Of a stretch of DNA of 64,000 nucleotides, positions 49,517 through 59,467 are shown piece by piece. The DNA comes from JAFGDH01 sp964441265. Its GTDB lineage: Archaea > Aenigmatarchaeota > Aenigmatarchaeia > QMZP01 > QMZT01. Under the pieces are notes generated by a model, which had not been told where the DNA came from, made no database searches, and was given only the letters and a program-made list of their open reading frames with translations. Both the position numbers and the translations under genes were made by a program. How positions within the stretch are numbered: the stretch's first letter is position 1; each line of letters starts with the position of its first letter. The stretch covers positions 158,302 to 222,301 of the forward strand of contig CAYYKJ010000001.1 in assembly GCA_964441265.1 (NCBI GenBank). The letters run 5' to 3'.

Positions 49517-50440
49517 TCAGAAGGCGAAAGAGACGGCGAAGCCGAGGAGAATGGACATGGGCACGACCAGCATCCAGAGTATTAGGATGTCGAACATTAT
49601 GTGCCTGTTTATCTTACCCGAGACCAGGCCCACCCCCATTATCGAGGCCACCAGTATGGTGGTGGGGGAAACCGGGATGGAGGAAAGGAGGAAACACATG
49701 ACGGTGATCAGCCCTGCCAGCTGGGCGAAGAAGCCCTTCTCTGGCGTCAGGGAGACCATTCCCCTGGAAACGTGGCGGAGGATTTTTCTCCCCCACACGA
49801 GGACGCCGGCGGATATACCTATGCCCCCTATGATCTCAAGGAGAAGGATGTTCTCAAACCCGATGTTGAAGCCCATCACTATCCCCACGTCCATCGCCCC
49901 TATGGCCCCCGCCATTATGCACCCGGTTATTATCTGGTAATACACGAACAGCTTCTTCAGGAAGTAGCGCCTCTCCATGGACATCTCCCTGTTCAGCACA
50001 TACTTTATGTAGAGCACGTAGAAGGTCCCGGCAAGCACGATGCCCATCACGGGTGAAACCATGAGGGAGAGGATTATGACGGAGAAATTGCTCCAATAAA
50101 TCGGCAAACTGCTGGCAAAAGCGTAGCCGACGAGGCTCCCGACAACCACCTGTGTCATGGAGGCGGGGATTCTGAAATAGAGTATGACTACTGAGATCAA
50201 TATCGCCGAAACGACTACGGGTAGCGGATTCATGACCGGGACTATCCCCGATCCTATGGTCTTCATTATCAGGTGGCCGAAAAGGAATATGCCCAGGAGA
50301 CCGAAAACGATTATCAGCGCCAGGGCCTTCCTCATAGAAACGACCTTGGAGCCGTAGGACACCCCCAGGGAGCCCATGACGTCGTTGGAGCCCACTATGA
50401 ATGCCAGGACGAGGGACAAAATCAGGGCTATCTCAATCAT
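49517..50440 (-). CDS. pit: Phosphate permease (PiT/Pho-4 family)
   Basis: Inorganic phosphate transporter with about 9-10 membrane helices (307 residues). FIVGSNDVMGSLGVSYGSKV is the first PiT signature; the second half repeats it as IPVSPTTILVASIMGVGLVS (the usual His is replaced by Thr). Divergent from the PhoU-like gene with 62 bases between the starts, so the two are probably co-regulated by phosphate. Confidence 0.85.
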   Translation of the reverse strand: MIEIALILSLVLAFIVGSNDVMGSLGVSYGSKVVSMRKALALIIVFGLLGIFLFGHLIMKTIGSGIVPVMNPLPVVVSAILISVVILYFRIPASMTQVVVGSLVGYAFASSLPIYWSNFSVIILSLMVSPVMGIVLAGTFYVLYIKYVLNREMSMERRYFLKKLFVYYQIITGCIMAGAIGAMDVGIVMGFNIGFENILLLEIIGGIGISAGVLVWGRKILRHVSRGMVSLTPEKGFFAQLAGLITVMCFLLSSIPVSPTTILVASIMGVGLVSGKINRHIMFDILILWMLVVPMSILLGFAVSFAF

Positions 50441-50502
50441 GTTTTATTTTTTAATTGTTCTGACTAATATCTTAATAAGGAAAAGACCACCGGGGTGTTT
50501 GC

Positions 50503-51156
50503 ATGAAATTCTGGATGCCTCCCTTTTCAACGGGAAAGGAGAAGGAGATACTGGAGGGGTTGCTCAAGATTACAGACAATGTTTTCAATTCCGTGGCCTC
50601 CCTGGACAGGGCGGTCAAATCCTTCGTGGGGGGTGAATGGGAAAAGACCCAGAAGGAGCTGAAGGCGTGCTCCGACTTTGAGCAGAAGGCCGACGACGAC
50701 AGGAGGATGCTCCAGCGCCTGCTCTATTCCGAGGGCTTCCTGCCGTTTTCCAGGGAGGACTACTTCAATCTCTCCGAATCCATAGACAACATAGCAGACC
50801 AGGCCCAGAAGGCGTCCTTCTGGATGTCATTCAAGAAGCTCAAGATACCCAGACCGCTGGGTCCCATGATCGTCGATTTGTCCGTGAAATCCCTTTCCAC
50901 CGTGGAGAAACTGAAGGACATAATACACCACATAGGCCCCAAGTCCAAAGACATAATAAACGCCACTCAGGAAGTGGAGAACGAAAGGGAAAAGGTGAGG
51001 GAGAGCGCGGTGAGCCTCGGGAAAGAGATATTCAGGAAGGAAGGGAAGGACTCCTACATGCTATGGGAGCTGGTGTACAGGATAATGTCGGTTGCCGACA
51101 AGGCGGAGGAAACCTCCGATCGCATAATCACAATAACCATGAAGCTGGTCGAGTAA
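50503..51156 (+). CDS. PhoU-like accessory protein (DUF47)
   Basis: All-helical protein of the PhoU/DUF47 group that associates with PiT transporters. LSESIDNIADQAQKASFWM and LVYRIMSVADKAEETSDRII carry the repeated (E/D)xxxD motif of two three-helix bundles. 217 residues, intact. Located divergently to pit and immediately upstream of a DUF1003 gene. Confidence 0.82.
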   Translation: MKFWMPPFSTGKEKEILEGLLKITDNVFNSVASLDRAVKSFVGGEWEKTQKELKACSDFEQKADDDRRMLQRLLYSEGFLPFSREDYFNLSESIDNIADQAQKASFWMSFKKLKIPRPLGPMIVDLSVKSLSTVEKLKDIIHHIGPKSKDIINATQEVENEREKVRESAVSLGKEIFRKEGKDSYMLWELVYRIMSVADKAEETSDRIITITMKLVE

Positions 51157-51157
51157 A

Positions 51158-51604
51158 ATGAAAGGGAAAAAAATACCGAAGGAAAAGATCGAGAAGCTCA
51201 AGGAAAAGCAGGACGAGGAAGCCAAGGTAATCACCCACATAATGCGAAAACCGAAAGGCATGGGCCAGAAGGCGGCGGACTGGATGACAAAGTGGGTGGG
51301 GAGCTGGACATTCATAATCCTTCTCGCAATCTTCATAGCAATATGGATTATGGCCAATGTCGCAGGGTCCGTTTACCAGTGGGACCCGTGGCCCTTCATC
51401 ATTCTCAACCTGACCCTTTCCTGCCTCGCCGCGGTCCAGGCGCCGATTATACTCATGAGCCAGAACAGGCAGGAAAAGAGGGACAGGTACAAGGCGGAAA
51501 TAGATTTCCGGGTCAACAAGAAGGCGGAGCTGGAAATCGAGGACATGCAGAGAGACCTGGACCAGATAAAGAAAATGATAAGGGAGACGAAAGCCAAGAA
51601 TTGA
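51158..51604 (+). CDS. DUF1003 membrane protein
   Basis: Two membrane helices (residues 48-68 and 79-99) with WTKWVGSWTFIILLAIFIAI, then QAPIILMSQNRQEKRDRYKAEIDF, typical of DUF1003. A basic N-terminus and a coiled C-terminal tail. Function unknown in the family. One base after the PhoU-like gene, so probably in the same operon. Confidence 0.8.
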   Translation: MKGKKIPKEKIEKLKEKQDEEAKVITHIMRKPKGMGQKAADWMTKWVGSWTFIILLAIFIAIWIMANVAGSVYQWDPWPFIILNLTLSCLAAVQAPIILMSQNRQEKRDRYKAEIDFRVNKKAELEIEDMQRDLDQIKKMIRETKAKN

Positions 51605-51610
51605 GCCGGA

Positions 51611-53419
51611 TCAGTTCAGTATCCTGAGGGTTTTCTTGCTGAGAGCGCTCATGACCTTTTTGCCGCTCTTGGAGCGCTTCTTGACCTTTATGAGGCCCGA
51701 CTTCCCTACCTTTGCTGAAAACAGATAATTGTCCCTGTCGTAAAGGTCAACCTCCCTGCCCGTGAGCTTCTTGTCTGCCCTTATGTTGAAGAACGCTCCT
51801 GATTCCCTGTAGAGGTACTTAACCTCCTCTTTGAGGCTCTTCTCCCTGGGTTCAACCGATATGTTGATTCCCAGCCTTTTCTCTATCTCTTCTATGTTCT
51901 TTCCCTGCTTGCCTATTATCTTGGGAACAATGTCCTTCCTGACCTTTATGGCCACCCTGTTTTCGCTGAGGACTTCCACCTCCATGGAGGGGTCCCATCC
52001 GGAAAGCTTCTTCCTGACGGCCTCGGTGACTATCTTCTTCACCGGGCTCTCTGCCTCGCCGGAAACCGGGATGACGACATTCTCTTCACCGAAGGTGTAT
52101 ATCTCGTATTCGAGCTTCTTCGTCTCGAAATCCCTGATCTCCACCACGGGCCTCGCCAGGTCATCGTCCTTCATTCCGCTGGGCACTCTCACCACAAGGG
52201 AAACCGAATACGTCTTCTTGACGTCTCCCTTTTCGATGAAAATCACCGTGTTCATGACGTGCGGTATCATGCCCAGCTCCATCCTTCCTATGAACCTCTG
52301 TATCGCCGAGACCGGCTCCGTGGAGTGGACCACTCCTATCATGCCCACGCCGGCTAGCCTCATGTCCGCGAAAACCCTGAAGTCCTTGTTCTTCCGGATC
52401 TCGTCGAAAATCGTGTAATCCGGCCTGACCAGAAGCAGAAGCTCCGAGGTCTTGTCCCAGTCCTTCTGGAGGGGACCGTACTGGGTTATCTCGGGCCCCA
52501 CCTGGAGGTCCCTGGGCTGCTCGAAGGTCTTCACTATCTTTCCCCCCTTGGACAGGAATTCCGCTATGCTCGCTGCAAACGTGGATTTTCCCGAACCGGG
52601 CGGTCCTGATATGAGGACTCCCTTGGAACCGGAAAGTATCATGCTCTCCAGCTCCTCGTGAAGATCGTAATCCTTGAGGGAAAGCTTCACTATGGGCCTG
52701 ACCGCAGTCAGCTCCAGCGCGCTGGAGAAAGGAGGGCGGGCTATCGATATCCTGTAAAGACCCATCTGTATGACCATTGCGCTCTTGTTCCCTATCTCCA
52801 CGAAGGAATTCGGATCCTTGTGGGTCTTGGAGAGTATCTCGTATATGATTGCCTCCAGCTCCTCTTCCTCAATGACCTTTTCGGAGATCTGCGTCAGCTT
52901 GACTTCCCCGGGCCTGCCCTTCTTCGCGTAGGGCTTCACCCCCACCTTCAGGTGGACCGACTGGGTGTTCTTGTCGAAGAAATTTTCGATCTTTATGGAT
53001 TCCTTCGGGATTTCGGAGGGTATGTAATTCACCGACATTCCCTCCGCCTCCCCGACCAGCGCCTGGACGTAATCTGAGGTCACGAGGGTGCCGTTCTCCT
53101 TGACGGCGAAATCCCTTATGAGGGCGTCTATCCTCCCCTTCTTGGAGAGGTTTATCTCCTCCATCGTGGGCCTTCTGCCGTCGAGGGCGAGCTCGAAGTT
53201 ATTCTTCTTGGAAAGTTTCCTGAGATCCTTTATCTCTTCGAGTCCCCGGAAACCGACGTCCTTTCCTCTGGACGCCTGCGCCTGAAGCTCGTCCATGACG
53301 AACCTCGGTATGATTATTTTCGAGCCTTTCAGCTCATCGTTCTTCACCATCTCGGACAGGTTCCTGTTTATCAGAACGGAAGTGTCCGGTACTATGGTGC
53401 CTTTGTTTTCTATTTTCAT
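51611..53419 (-). CDS. PIN domain - ATPase - KH domain protein
   Basis: N-terminal PIN nuclease domain (residues 7-130: PDTSVLINRNL, SDYVQALVG) with acidic residues for metal binding; a PilT/VirB11-type ATPase with Walker A ISGPPGSGKSTFAASIAEF (about 268-286) and FDEIRKNKDFRVFADMRLAG; then KH domain IVPKIIGKQGKNIEEIEKRL near residue 490 and a basic C-terminus. 602 residues. This fusion is widespread in archaea and is thought to act in RNA processing or translation quality control; the exact role is not established. Confidence 0.85.
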   Translation of the reverse strand: MKIENKGTIVPDTSVLINRNLSEMVKNDELKGSKIIIPRFVMDELQAQASRGKDVGFRGLEEIKDLRKLSKKNNFELALDGRRPTMEEINLSKKGRIDALIRDFAVKENGTLVTSDYVQALVGEAEGMSVNYIPSEIPKESIKIENFFDKNTQSVHLKVGVKPYAKKGRPGEVKLTQISEKVIEEEELEAIIYEILSKTHKDPNSFVEIGNKSAMVIQMGLYRISIARPPFSSALELTAVRPIVKLSLKDYDLHEELESMILSGSKGVLISGPPGSGKSTFAASIAEFLSKGGKIVKTFEQPRDLQVGPEITQYGPLQKDWDKTSELLLLVRPDYTIFDEIRKNKDFRVFADMRLAGVGMIGVVHSTEPVSAIQRFIGRMELGMIPHVMNTVIFIEKGDVKKTYSVSLVVRVPSGMKDDDLARPVVEIRDFETKKLEYEIYTFGEENVVIPVSGEAESPVKKIVTEAVRKKLSGWDPSMEVEVLSENRVAIKVRKDIVPKIIGKQGKNIEEIEKRLGINISVEPREKSLKEEVKYLYRESGAFFNIRADKKLTGREVDLYDRDNYLFSAKVGKSGLIKVKKRSKSGKKVMSALSKKTLRILN

Positions 53420-53592
53420 TCAATCACCTATTGATTTATTTAAGTAAGATTTTCTGTCTTAAAAAGAAATCGTAAAAATGATAATTTTTAACGAATCTTC
53501 GTCAGAAACATCTTCGAATACTTTTTATTCTATTTCACAGTAATAATCTTAATGATATATAAAGCTTATGCATGCTTGACGGAGGTATTTTT

Positions 53593-54876
53593 ATGGCAAA
53601 AATCGATATGCTGAGGGCGAGAGAGGTGCTGGATTCCAGGGGAAACCCCACCGTGGAGGCGGAGGTGAAAACCGGAAAGGGCTCATTCAGGGCGATGGTC
53701 CCCAGCGGGGCCTCGACCGGGAAACACGAGGCACTCGAACTGAGGGATGGCAAAAAATCGAGATACATGGGGAAAGGCGTGAGAAAGGCTGTCGGGAACG
53801 TTAACGGAATGATATCCAAAATCGTCACCGGCATGGAGTGCACGGATCAGAGAGGGATAGACGGGGCGATGAAGGAGGCGGACGGGACGGAAAACAAGGG
53901 GAAGTTCGGGGCCAACGCCATCCTGGCGGTCTCCATGGCATGCGCGAGGGCGGGTGCCGCCCATTCGGATTTGATGCTCTTCAAATACCTCTCCAGGCTT
54001 TCGGGCAGGAAGGGAAACCTACTCCCGGTCCCCCAGATGAACATAATAAACGGGGGCAGGCACGCCGGATCAGAAAACGACACACAGGAGCACATGATAA
54101 TGCCCATGGGGGCGAAGAGCTTCGGGGAGGCGCTCAGGATGTGCTCCGAGATCTACCACACGCTCAGGTCGATGCTCAAGAAAAGGAACGGGGCGCGGGG
54201 CACGCTCATAGCGGACGAGGGGGGGTTCGCCCCTCCGGTCGAATCCGTGAAGGAACGGCTCGAGCTGATCACAAAGGCCATGGAAAAATCGGGCCATGAG
54301 AAGGACGTAGCTATAGCTCTCGATTCGGCCGCTTCGGAATTCTTCAGCAAGGGGACCTACACGATCATGGACAGGAAGATGTCCTCAGGAGAGTTCATCG
54401 ACTTCTACGGCGATCTCGCCGGCACCTTCCCCATAGTCTCCATAGAGGACGGCATGGCGGAGGACGACTGGGAGGGATGGAAGGAGCTGAACGCCAAACT
54501 GGGAAAGAAGATGCAGATAGTGGGGGACGATCTGCTGGCGAGCAACCCCCAGAGGATAAGCAGGGCGGTGAAAGAAAATGCTGCGAACTCCCTGCTCCTC
54601 AAGCTCAACCAGATAGGTACGGTCACCGAGGCCATGGAATCGGCGAAAATGGCCTTCTCCGCGGGATGGACCGTGGTGGTATCCCACAGGTCAGGGGAGA
54701 CCGAAGACCCGTTCATATCGGACCTCGCGGTGGGGCTTTCCGCGGGCCAGAGCAAGTTCGGTGCCCCCGCCAGGAGCGACCGGAACTCCAAATACAATCA
54801 GCTGATCAGGATAGAGGAGTCCCTGGGAAAGAAGGCCAGATATCCCGGAAAAGGGTACAGGAAAATCCCCGGGTGA
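53593..54876 (+). CDS. eno: Enolase
   Basis: Interconverts 2-phosphoglycerate and phosphoenolpyruvate. LDSRGNPTVEAEV, PSGASTGKHEAL, NGGRHAG, VSIEDGMAEDDWEG and SHRSGETEDPFI are the expected signatures. ATG 53593 has GGAGG at the ideal distance (53581-53585). 427 residues, intact. No other glycolytic gene is nearby. The 172-base upstream region is AT-rich without a gene. Confidence 0.96.
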   Translation: MAKIDMLRAREVLDSRGNPTVEAEVKTGKGSFRAMVPSGASTGKHEALELRDGKKSRYMGKGVRKAVGNVNGMISKIVTGMECTDQRGIDGAMKEADGTENKGKFGANAILAVSMACARAGAAHSDLMLFKYLSRLSGRKGNLLPVPQMNIINGGRHAGSENDTQEHMIMPMGAKSFGEALRMCSEIYHTLRSMLKKRNGARGTLIADEGGFAPPVESVKERLELITKAMEKSGHEKDVAIALDSAASEFFSKGTYTIMDRKMSSGEFIDFYGDLAGTFPIVSIEDGMAEDDWEGWKELNAKLGKKMQIVGDDLLASNPQRISRAVKENAANSLLLKLNQIGTVTEAMESAKMAFSAGWTVVVSHRSGETEDPFISDLAVGLSAGQSKFGAPARSDRNSKYNQLIRIEESLGKKARYPGKGYRKIPG

Positions 54877-54892
54877 GAAACCTTGATTATAG

Positions 54893-55432
54893 CTACCCGT
54901 GCACCATCTGTTCTTTCACGTCATCCGCCCGGAACTTGCTGTCGAGGTTCTTCACGATCTCCAGGGCGAAATCGATTGCCGTCCCCGGGCCCTGTGATGT
55001 TATCACGTGACCGTCCTTTATGACCTTGGAGTCCCTGGGCTTGGGTATCTCCCTCTCCATTCCCGGGTATATGGTGGCGATCTTGTCGTCGAGTATCCCG
55101 ATCTTGGACAGCACACTGGGAGAAGCGCAGATGGCCGCTATGAGCTTCTTCTTGCTGTCGAAATCCTTCAGTATGCTGATCACGTTCCCGGAATTGGAAA
55201 GGTTCTTGTACCCGGGATTCCCCCCGGGCAGCACAACGGCGTCGAACTCCTCGTTCTTGGCGTCCTCTATCTTCTTGTCCGATATGATTTTTATGCCGTG
55301 CGCCCCCTCCACGATCTGGCCGGGAATGCCGGCGAGCACGACCTCCATGTCCGCTCTCCTCAGCACATCGGCCGTTGCGATGGCTTCTGTCTCTTCAAAC
55401 CCGTTTGCCAGCGGAATCAAAATCCTCTTCAT
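54893..55432 (-). CDS. DJ-1/PfpI-family protein
   Basis: Class I glutamine amidotransferase-like fold. The reactive Cys lies in AAICASPSVL (near residue 103) and an early glutamate in ANGFEETEAI. In-frame ATG 55432 (MKRILIPLANGFEETEAIAT) follows a good GGGGTG site; longer versions would start inside the spacer. Family members are chaperones, deglycases or proteases; which applies is undetermined. 179 residues. Confidence 0.82.
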   Translation of the reverse strand: MKRILIPLANGFEETEAIATADVLRRADMEVVLAGIPGQIVEGAHGIKIISDKKIEDAKNEEFDAVVLPGGNPGYKNLSNSGNVISILKDFDSKKKLIAAICASPSVLSKIGILDDKIATIYPGMEREIPKPRDSKVIKDGHVITSQGPGTAIDFALEIVKNLDSKFRADDVKEQMVHG

Positions 55433-55621
55433 GAAAACACCCCTTTCCTTACACCGGTAAAATCCGTCTGAATAAGGTTTGTAGGCAGAATTTATAAAAG
55501 CATGGACTAACATGCCGGAAGTCCCGTCAGGGGGAGTCGGAGGGGGCGGAATACCGCGAAATGGCGCAAAACGTTATATTTATATATACCAGATTCATAT
55601 TTCTATTAAGACGTGAAAAGG

Positions 55622-55644
55622 GTAAGGACGTTTTTCGTGCTTAC
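55622..55644 (+). promoter_or_regulatory. Hairpin in the proteasome alpha leader
   Basis: GTAAG (55622-55626) pairs CTTAC (55640-55644) and ACG pairs CGT inside, around a T-loop. A strong TATA-like TTATATTTATATATA lies at about 55574, so the hairpin is probably in the leader of the proteasome-exosome superoperon. Confidence 0.4.
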
Positions 55645-55673
55645 GTGGCACATGTAAAATTAACGTGGTAAAA

Positions 55674-56375
55674 ATGCAACCAATACAGCCGAACGCTAAC
55701 ATGGCTTATGACAGAACCATCGTCGTGTTTTCGCCAGACGGAAGACTGCTTCAGGTCGAATACGCGAGGCAGGCAGTGAAGAGAGGCAATACCTCGGTAG
55801 GCATGGTGATAAAGGACGGAGTGGTCCTAGGTGCGACAAAGGCCTCCACGCCGCTGGGCGTGGACAGCACTTACAAGAAGATATTCGCGGCCGACAAGCA
55901 CGTGGGGCTGGTCAGCTCCGGCCTGCTCGCAGACGCGAGAGACCTCATAGAGATGGCAAGAGTCAAGGGGCAGATAAACAGGATAACCTACGGCGAGCCC
56001 ATATCAGTTTCATCCCTTACCAAATACCTCGCGAACCAGAAGCACCTCGTCACCCAGTATGCGGGAGTCAGGCCCTACGGGGTTGGACTGCTCGTGGGGG
56101 GCGTGGATGAATCGGGGCCGAAGCTATACGAAACAGACCCTTCGGGGACCATGATCGAATGGAAGGCGCAGGCAATAGGAAAGGGCGCCGAAAAATCCAA
56201 GAAAGCGCTGAACAAGGGATACAAAGAGGGGATGAGCGCCAAAGACGGAGTGAACCTCGTTCTGAAGGCCCTCAAGGCCGGCGAAAAGAACATCGGAAAG
56301 GAAAACATAGAGCTCGCGACGATCACGGACAAGGAAGTGAAGCTTTTCTCTGAGAAAGACGTAAAAAACCTATAA
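55674..56375 (+). CDS. psmA: Proteasome subunit alpha
   Basis: Outer-ring subunit of the 20S proteasome. The N-terminal gate helix MQPIQPNANMAYDRTIVVFS carries YDR, which interacts with activators; FSPDGRLLQVEYARQAVKRG is the family signature. 233 residues from ATG 55674. First of the psmA-SBDS-Rrp4-Rrp41-Rrp42-L37ae-Rpo12 superoperon. Confidence 0.95.
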   Translation: MQPIQPNANMAYDRTIVVFSPDGRLLQVEYARQAVKRGNTSVGMVIKDGVVLGATKASTPLGVDSTYKKIFAADKHVGLVSSGLLADARDLIEMARVKGQINRITYGEPISVSSLTKYLANQKHLVTQYAGVRPYGVGLLVGGVDESGPKLYETDPSGTMIEWKAQAIGKGAEKSKKALNKGYKEGMSAKDGVNLVLKALKAGEKNIGKENIELATITDKEVKLFSEKDVKNL

Positions 56376-56399
56376 AAACAGCGAAAGGCAGGTGAGTGA

Positions 56400-57104
56400 A
56401 TGGTTTCTGTTGACAAAGCCGTAATAGCGAGAATTACGAAGGACGGGTCTCATTTTGAGATACTGGTGGATTCGGACAAGGCCGTCGAGATGAAGAAGGG
56501 TGCCCATTACGACATGGAGAACGTCCTTGCAGTCAACGAGATATTCAAGGACAGCAAGAAGGGAGAGCGGCACACAGCAACTGACATAGAGAAGGCGTTC
56601 GGAACGACCGACGTGTTCAAGATCGCGGAAGAGATAATCAGGCACGGAGAAATACAGATAACCACGAAGAAAAGGAAGGAATTCACCGAGGAAAAGAGGA
56701 AAGAAATAGCCGATATCATTTCCAAACAGGGGATAGACCCGAAGACCAAGGTTCCCCATCCCGTCAACAGGATAACGAACGCAATGAACGAGGCCCACGT
56801 CAGGATAGATCCTTTCAAGCCGGCCAAGGAGCAGGTCAAGGGGGTGCTGGAAGGCATCCGGGAGATACTGCCCATTTCCCTGGAGAGGATCGAGATAGCG
56901 ATAAAGGTTCCCATGGAATTCGCGGGCAAGGCAAACGCTGCCATAAGGGAAATGACCGAGGTGAAGAAGGAGGAATGGGGGTCCAATGCCTGGATCGCGG
57001 TGATTGAGATTCCCGCCGGACTCCAGAGCGACATATACGACAAGCTCAATTCGCTCACAGGGGGAAAAATAGAGGCAAAGATCGTGAAAGAATATAAAGT
57101 TTAG
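56400..57104 (+). CDS. sbds: SBDS ribosome maturation factor homologue
   Basis: Shwachman-Bodian-Diamond protein, releases aIF6/EIF6 from the large subunit. KKGAHYDMENVLAVNEIFKD begins the N-terminal domain and VPHPVNRITNAMNEAHVRID the middle. 234 residues. Lies between psmA and the exosome genes, as in most archaea. Confidence 0.93.
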   Translation: MVSVDKAVIARITKDGSHFEILVDSDKAVEMKKGAHYDMENVLAVNEIFKDSKKGERHTATDIEKAFGTTDVFKIAEEIIRHGEIQITTKKRKEFTEEKRKEIADIISKQGIDPKTKVPHPVNRITNAMNEAHVRIDPFKPAKEQVKGVLEGIREILPISLERIEIAIKVPMEFAGKANAAIREMTEVKKEEWGSNAWIAVIEIPAGLQSDIYDKLNSLTGGKIEAKIVKEYKV

Positions 57105-57165
57105 GAAAATGGAAAGATTATGTCCACAGGGACATGTGATGTTTAAATTAAATTGGTGATAAGAT

Positions 57166-57951
57166 ATGGCTGAAGATAAGAAATCTGAAAAATCGGGAAA
57201 GCAGAAGGACATAAAGGTTCCCGAAAAGGTTAAGAAAAGCGAAGAAAAAGAGGGAAACAAGCCCAAGGAAGAGACCAAAGAGCTAAAGAGGGAAAGGGAT
57301 GTTGTGCTTCCCGGAGACAGAATAATAAAGAGCATAGACTATTTGCCGGGGCCCAACGCCTTCAGGGAAGGGGATTCAATATTCTCCAAGAGGCTGGGTC
57401 TCGTCCACTTCAAGGGCAGGGTAATAGAGATAATACCCCTTTCGGGGGTTTATGTCCCCAAGGTCGGGGACATGGTTCTCGGAGAGGTGAAGGAGGTCCA
57501 GCGCTCCGGCTGGGTGATAGACGTGGGATCGCCATACGAGGCATACCTCCCGCTTTCCGGCGTGAGGCAGTTCATCGACCCGGCAAAGACCGACATGTCC
57601 AAGATATACGACGAGGGTGACATGATATACGGGAAGATTTCCCAGGTTTCCCCGGCAAATTCCATACACATAACCATGCAGGATCCCAAGGCAAGGAAGC
57701 TGGAGGGAGGAAGAGTGATAAAGATAAGCAACGTGAAGGTCCCCAGACTGATAGGCAAACAGGGAAGTATGATAAATCTGATAAAGGACAAGACCGGCTG
57801 CAGGATATCCGTGGGCCAGAACGGAGTGGTATGGCTCCAGGGAGAAAACGAACTCCTCGCGGTCAAGGCAGTAAAGACAATAGAAGAGAAGTCCCATTAC
57901 AGCGGACTTACCAAGCACATAGAGAAGATACTTGAGGAGAAGAATGTTTAA
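57166..57951 (+). CDS. rrp4: Exosome subunit Rrp4
   Basis: RNA-binding cap of the exosome: N-terminal domain (VVLPGDRIIKSIDYLPGPNA), S1 domain (VGDMVLGEVKEVQRSGWVID) and KH domain (KVPRLIGKQGSMINLIKDKT). A 45-residue lysine/glutamate-rich N-terminal extension precedes the conserved part. 261 residues. Confidence 0.93.
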   Translation: MAEDKKSEKSGKQKDIKVPEKVKKSEEKEGNKPKEETKELKRERDVVLPGDRIIKSIDYLPGPNAFREGDSIFSKRLGLVHFKGRVIEIIPLSGVYVPKVGDMVLGEVKEVQRSGWVIDVGSPYEAYLPLSGVRQFIDPAKTDMSKIYDEGDMIYGKISQVSPANSIHITMQDPKARKLEGGRVIKISNVKVPRLIGKQGSMINLIKDKTGCRISVGQNGVVWLQGENELLAVKAVKTIEEKSHYSGLTKHIEKILEEKNV

Positions 57952-57962
57952 GAGGTGATAAT

Positions 57963-58661
57963 GTGAGCAAAAAAAGAGAGGACGGAAGGGCGCCGGACGA
58001 AATGAGACCCATAAAAATGGAAGTCGGCGTCATCAAGAACGCAGACGGGTCTGCGAGGGTGAGCATGGGAAAGACCGTGGCAATCGCCGCGGCATACGGG
58101 CCCAGGGAGCTTCACCCCAGGCACCTGCAGAAGGGAGACAAAGCAAGACTCAAATGCATATACAGCATGGCTCCATTCTCAACAAAGGAAAGGGTAAGGC
58201 CAGGACCGAGCAGGAGAAGCTCGGAGATTTCCAAGGTCACCAGAGAATCGCTGGAACCCGCCCTTTTCCTGGAAAATTTCCCCAAGGCCAGCGTGGAGGT
58301 CTACATACTGATAGAGCAGGCAAACGCCGGGACGAGGACGGCGGGAATAAACGCCGCGAGCCTGGCACTGGCGGACGCGGGGCTCCAGATGAGAGACCTG
58401 ATCGCTTCGGTGGCTGCCGGGAAGATTGACGGGGTTTACACCCTGGACCTGGCGGGAAAAGAGGAGGAGGAGACAGAATGCGACCTCCCCATAGCATACA
58501 TGCCCGGAACGGACAGGATCACCCTCCTTCAGATGGACGGTGACATGCCTGCGAAAGACATTAAGGGCGTGATAGAAACCGCCAAGAAGGGCTGCAAGAC
58601 ACTTTACGAGAAACAGAGAGAGGCACTCCTGAATAAATGGGAAAAGGAGGGATTAGAATGA
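57963..58661 (+). CDS. rrp41: Exosome subunit Rrp41
   Basis: Catalytic RNase PH-fold subunit. EDGRAPDEMRPIKMEVGVIK starts the domain; RPGPSRRSSEISKVTRESLE holds the RNA/phosphate-binding arginines; ECDLPIAYMPG holds metal-binding aspartate. GTG 57963 is the start. 232 residues. Overlaps Rrp42 by 4 bases (ATGA), consistent with forming a heterodimer. Confidence 0.93.
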   Translation: MSKKREDGRAPDEMRPIKMEVGVIKNADGSARVSMGKTVAIAAAYGPRELHPRHLQKGDKARLKCIYSMAPFSTKERVRPGPSRRSSEISKVTRESLEPALFLENFPKASVEVYILIEQANAGTRTAGINAASLALADAGLQMRDLIASVAAGKIDGVYTLDLAGKEEEETECDLPIAYMPGTDRITLLQMDGDMPAKDIKGVIETAKKGCKTLYEKQREALLNKWEKEGLE

Positions 58662-59419
58662 ACATACAGGATCAGTACATAGAGAATCTCATAAAGAACG
58701 GAAAAAGGATGGACGGGAGGGGAACCGAAGACTTCCGCGAAATAAAGGTGGAGAAAAACGTCATAGAGCAGGCGGAGGGATCAGCCATGGTCCGGATGGG
58801 AGACACCGAGGTCATAGTCGGAGTCAAGATGGACGTGGGCGATCCGTTCCCGGACACCCCGAAGGAGGGTGTTCTCATATGCAACACCGAGCTTTCCCCC
58901 CTGGCATCGAGCGATTTCGAACTCGGACCCCCTGACGAGCAGTCAATAGAGCTTGCCAGGATAGTGGACAGGGGAATAAGGGAGTCGAACGCCATCGACA
59001 GGGAAAAACTCTGCATAAAGGAAGGGGAGAAGGTGTGGATGATCTTTCTCGACATATACCCGATAAACCACGGAGGGAACCTCATAGACGCATCAGGCCT
59101 GGCCGCCATAGCCGCGCTGTCCAGCGCCAAGATGCCGAAGATCGAGGATGACAAAGTCGTCCACGAGGAGAAGAAGGATCCGCTGCCCCTTGCCGAGAAG
59201 CCAATTCCGGTCACCTTCGCGCAGATATGCGGAAACCTTGTGATCGACCCGAACCTCGACGAGGAGAAGGCGATGAGCGGAAGGATTACCATCTCCACCA
59301 AGGAGAACGGCAACGTCTGCGCAATGCAGAAGGGCGGAAACGAAATCTCCATGGAGAACATAGAGAAGGCGCTGGAACTCTCCGCCAAGAAGGGAAAGGA
59401 ACTGAGAAAATTAATATAA
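58658..59419 (+). CDS. rrp42: Exosome subunit Rrp42
   Basis: Non-catalytic RNase PH-fold partner of Rrp41. KRMDGRGTEDFREIKVEKNV and GDTEVIVGVKMDVGDPFPDT are the family hallmarks. ATG 58658 overlaps the Rrp41 stop. 253 residues. Rrp41 and Rrp42 form the hexameric ring, with Rrp4 on top. Confidence 0.93.
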   Translation: MNIQDQYIENLIKNGKRMDGRGTEDFREIKVEKNVIEQAEGSAMVRMGDTEVIVGVKMDVGDPFPDTPKEGVLICNTELSPLASSDFELGPPDEQSIELARIVDRGIRESNAIDREKLCIKEGEKVWMIFLDIYPINHGGNLIDASGLAAIAALSSAKMPKIEDDKVVHEEKKDPLPLAEKPIPVTFAQICGNLVIDPNLDEEKAMSGRITISTKENGNVCAMQKGGNEISMENIEKALELSAKKGKELRKLI

Positions 59420-59467
59420 AGGTTTAAATAACAGAAACTATTAAACAAACTAAAGGAACGAGAGAAC